30,062 nucleotides of DNA from JAKEHA01 sp035687255 (GTDB lineage: Bacteria; Krumholzibacteriota; Krumholzibacteriia; WVZY01; JAKEHA01), in NCBI GenBank assembly GCA_035687255.1, contig DASRYI010000191.1, positions 1 to 30,062 of the forward strand, in the 5' to 3' direction. Positions 29,791 to 30,062 of the stretch are shown in pieces. Positions within the stretch are counted from its first letter, which is position 1. The number at the start of each line of letters is the position of its first letter. The notes under the pieces were generated by a model that saw only the letters and a program-made list of their open reading frames with translations, was not told the DNA's origin and made no database searches. The translations under genes and the position numbers were made by a program.

Positions 29791-29866
29791 GGGGCTGTAG
29801 CTCAGCTGGGAGAGCGCTTGACTGGCAGTCAAGAGGTCGACGGTTCGATCCCGTTCAGCTCCACCA
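29791..29866 (+). tRNA. tRNA-Ala (anticodon GGC)
   Basis: 76 nt with encoded CCA. Acceptor GGGGCTG pairs with CAGCTCC (one G-T pair), D arm GCTCAGCTGGGAGAGC, anticodon loop CTGGCAG (anticodon GGC, reads GCC/GCU), T loop TTCGATC. Confidence 0.96.
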
Positions 29867-29890
29867 TTCATTTTTTCCGCTGCGTCCTCC

Positions 29891-30062
29891 GTGACCACTT
29901 CCACCTGCATCTTCGAAGACAAGAAGTACTCGAACTTCCTGCCCCTGACGTTGTCGCGCCCGGTGTTTGACCTGCGCATTGGCTGCGGGACGCTGCGTTC
30001 GCGTCTGCTGGACGGCCTGCCCGCCGGCCCGCTCGCGCTGGCGTGCCGCGAGTACCTTGCCC
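29891..30062 (+). CDS. GlmU-like sugar-1-phosphate nucleotidyltransferase, N-terminal fragment (partial at window edge)
   Basis: 57 codons from GTG 29891 to the window end. The translation CIFEDKKYSNFLPLTLSRPVFDLRIG matches the N-terminal signature of the putative GlmU-type nucleotidyltransferases (usual form: IFEDEKY.NFLPLT.TRPVYDLR.G), which couple an N-terminal nucleotidyltransferase domain to a C-terminal left-handed beta-helix acyltransferase and make UDP-sugars for envelope polymers. The family differs from canonical E. coli GlmU at this end. The C-terminal part is outside the window. No Shine-Dalgarno sequence; it starts 24 nt after tRNA-Ala and may be read through from the tRNA promoter. 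Confidence 0.75.
   Translation, partial: MTTSTCIFEDKKYSNFLPLTLSRPVFDLRIGCGTLRSRLLDGLPAGPLALACREYLA

Noticed and set aside
29067..29866. HNH nuclease beside two tRNA genes as a sign of an integrated element
   Set aside because: The HNH protein is the common stand-alone housekeeping type; no integrase and no duplicated tRNA end (att site) was seen.
29620..29979. Minus-strand ORFs over the tRNA genes (products beginning MVKLVDAGDSKSPG and containing ERDRTVDLLTASQALSQ)
   Set aside because: These are classic false translations of tRNA-Leu and tRNA-Ala sequences and extend antisense into real genes.
1..30062. CRISPR arrays, insertion sequences, prophage genes, rRNA
   Set aside because: No regular spaced repeats, transposase or integrase motifs, phage proteins or rRNA-like stretches were seen.

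Overview
The window is GC-rich bacterial chromosome (most third codon positions are G or C) with dense, mostly non-operonic genes on both strands, two tRNA genes and no rRNA, CRISPR array, phage gene or insertion sequence that I can see. The gene mix (GWxTD-domain TPR protein, FG-GAP/VCBS-type exported protein, NHL-repeat lipoproteins, DUF2203, CUAEP-type radical SAM, ETF-QO, TonB-box energy transducer, diderm lipoproteins) suggests an uncultured Gram-negative lineage of the FCB/Eisenbacteria/Krumholzibacteria kind. That placement is inference from gene content only.

Layout. 1-437 (minus): N-terminal piece of a CUAEP/CCAEP-tail radical SAM protein, running off the left edge. 563-6420 (plus): an aconitase-superfamily enzyme with its swivel domain first, a Kv-beta-like aldo/keto reductase, a structured 325-bp gap, and the 2-oxoglutarate dehydrogenase E1 gene. 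6620-8317 (plus): membrane diguanylate cyclase. 8330-10119 (minus): BioY and a HAD-IG 5'-nucleotidase-like protein that lacks the nucleophile. 10327-14638: DUF2203 gene, then a redox group of ETF-QO (minus), a lone NuoI-type ferredoxin subunit (plus) and a GlcD-type FAD oxidase (minus). 14719-17728 (minus): three consecutive lipoproteins, namely a cupredoxin and two NHL-repeat proteins of equal length. 17956-19695 (plus): malate dehydrogenase followed by an exported FG-GAP-like protein. 19708-21482: TonB-family protein, CDP-alcohol phosphatidyltransferase and a small membrane protein. 21492-26656: exported or membrane proteins of poorly known role (GWxTD/TPR, a small secreted protein, a periplasmic protein, a TPR lipoprotein, a DUF6982-like protein). 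26828-28937 (minus): slipin and NfeD membrane protease pair. 29067-30062: HNH endonuclease, tRNA-Leu(CAA), tRNA-Ala(GGC) and the start of a GlmU-like sugar nucleotidyltransferase.

Functional threads. Three possible TCA-cycle enzymes (aconitase family, SucA, Mdh) are scattered as single genes, so the TCA cycle is not in one operon here. The 10.8-14.6 kb group would feed electrons from flavoproteins into the quinone pool. Much of the rest is cell-envelope material.

The points I consider most worth checking are the permuted aconitase fusion, the HAD pseudoenzyme candidate, the structured intergenic region upstream of sucA with a minus-strand terminator that no minus-strand gene explains, and a recurring layout in which a -10 box lies only 6-10 nt before a start codon without a Shine-Dalgarno sequence (candidate leaderless mRNAs). 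I did not find one unmistakable new multi-gene system. All functional calls come from reading motifs, not from database searches.
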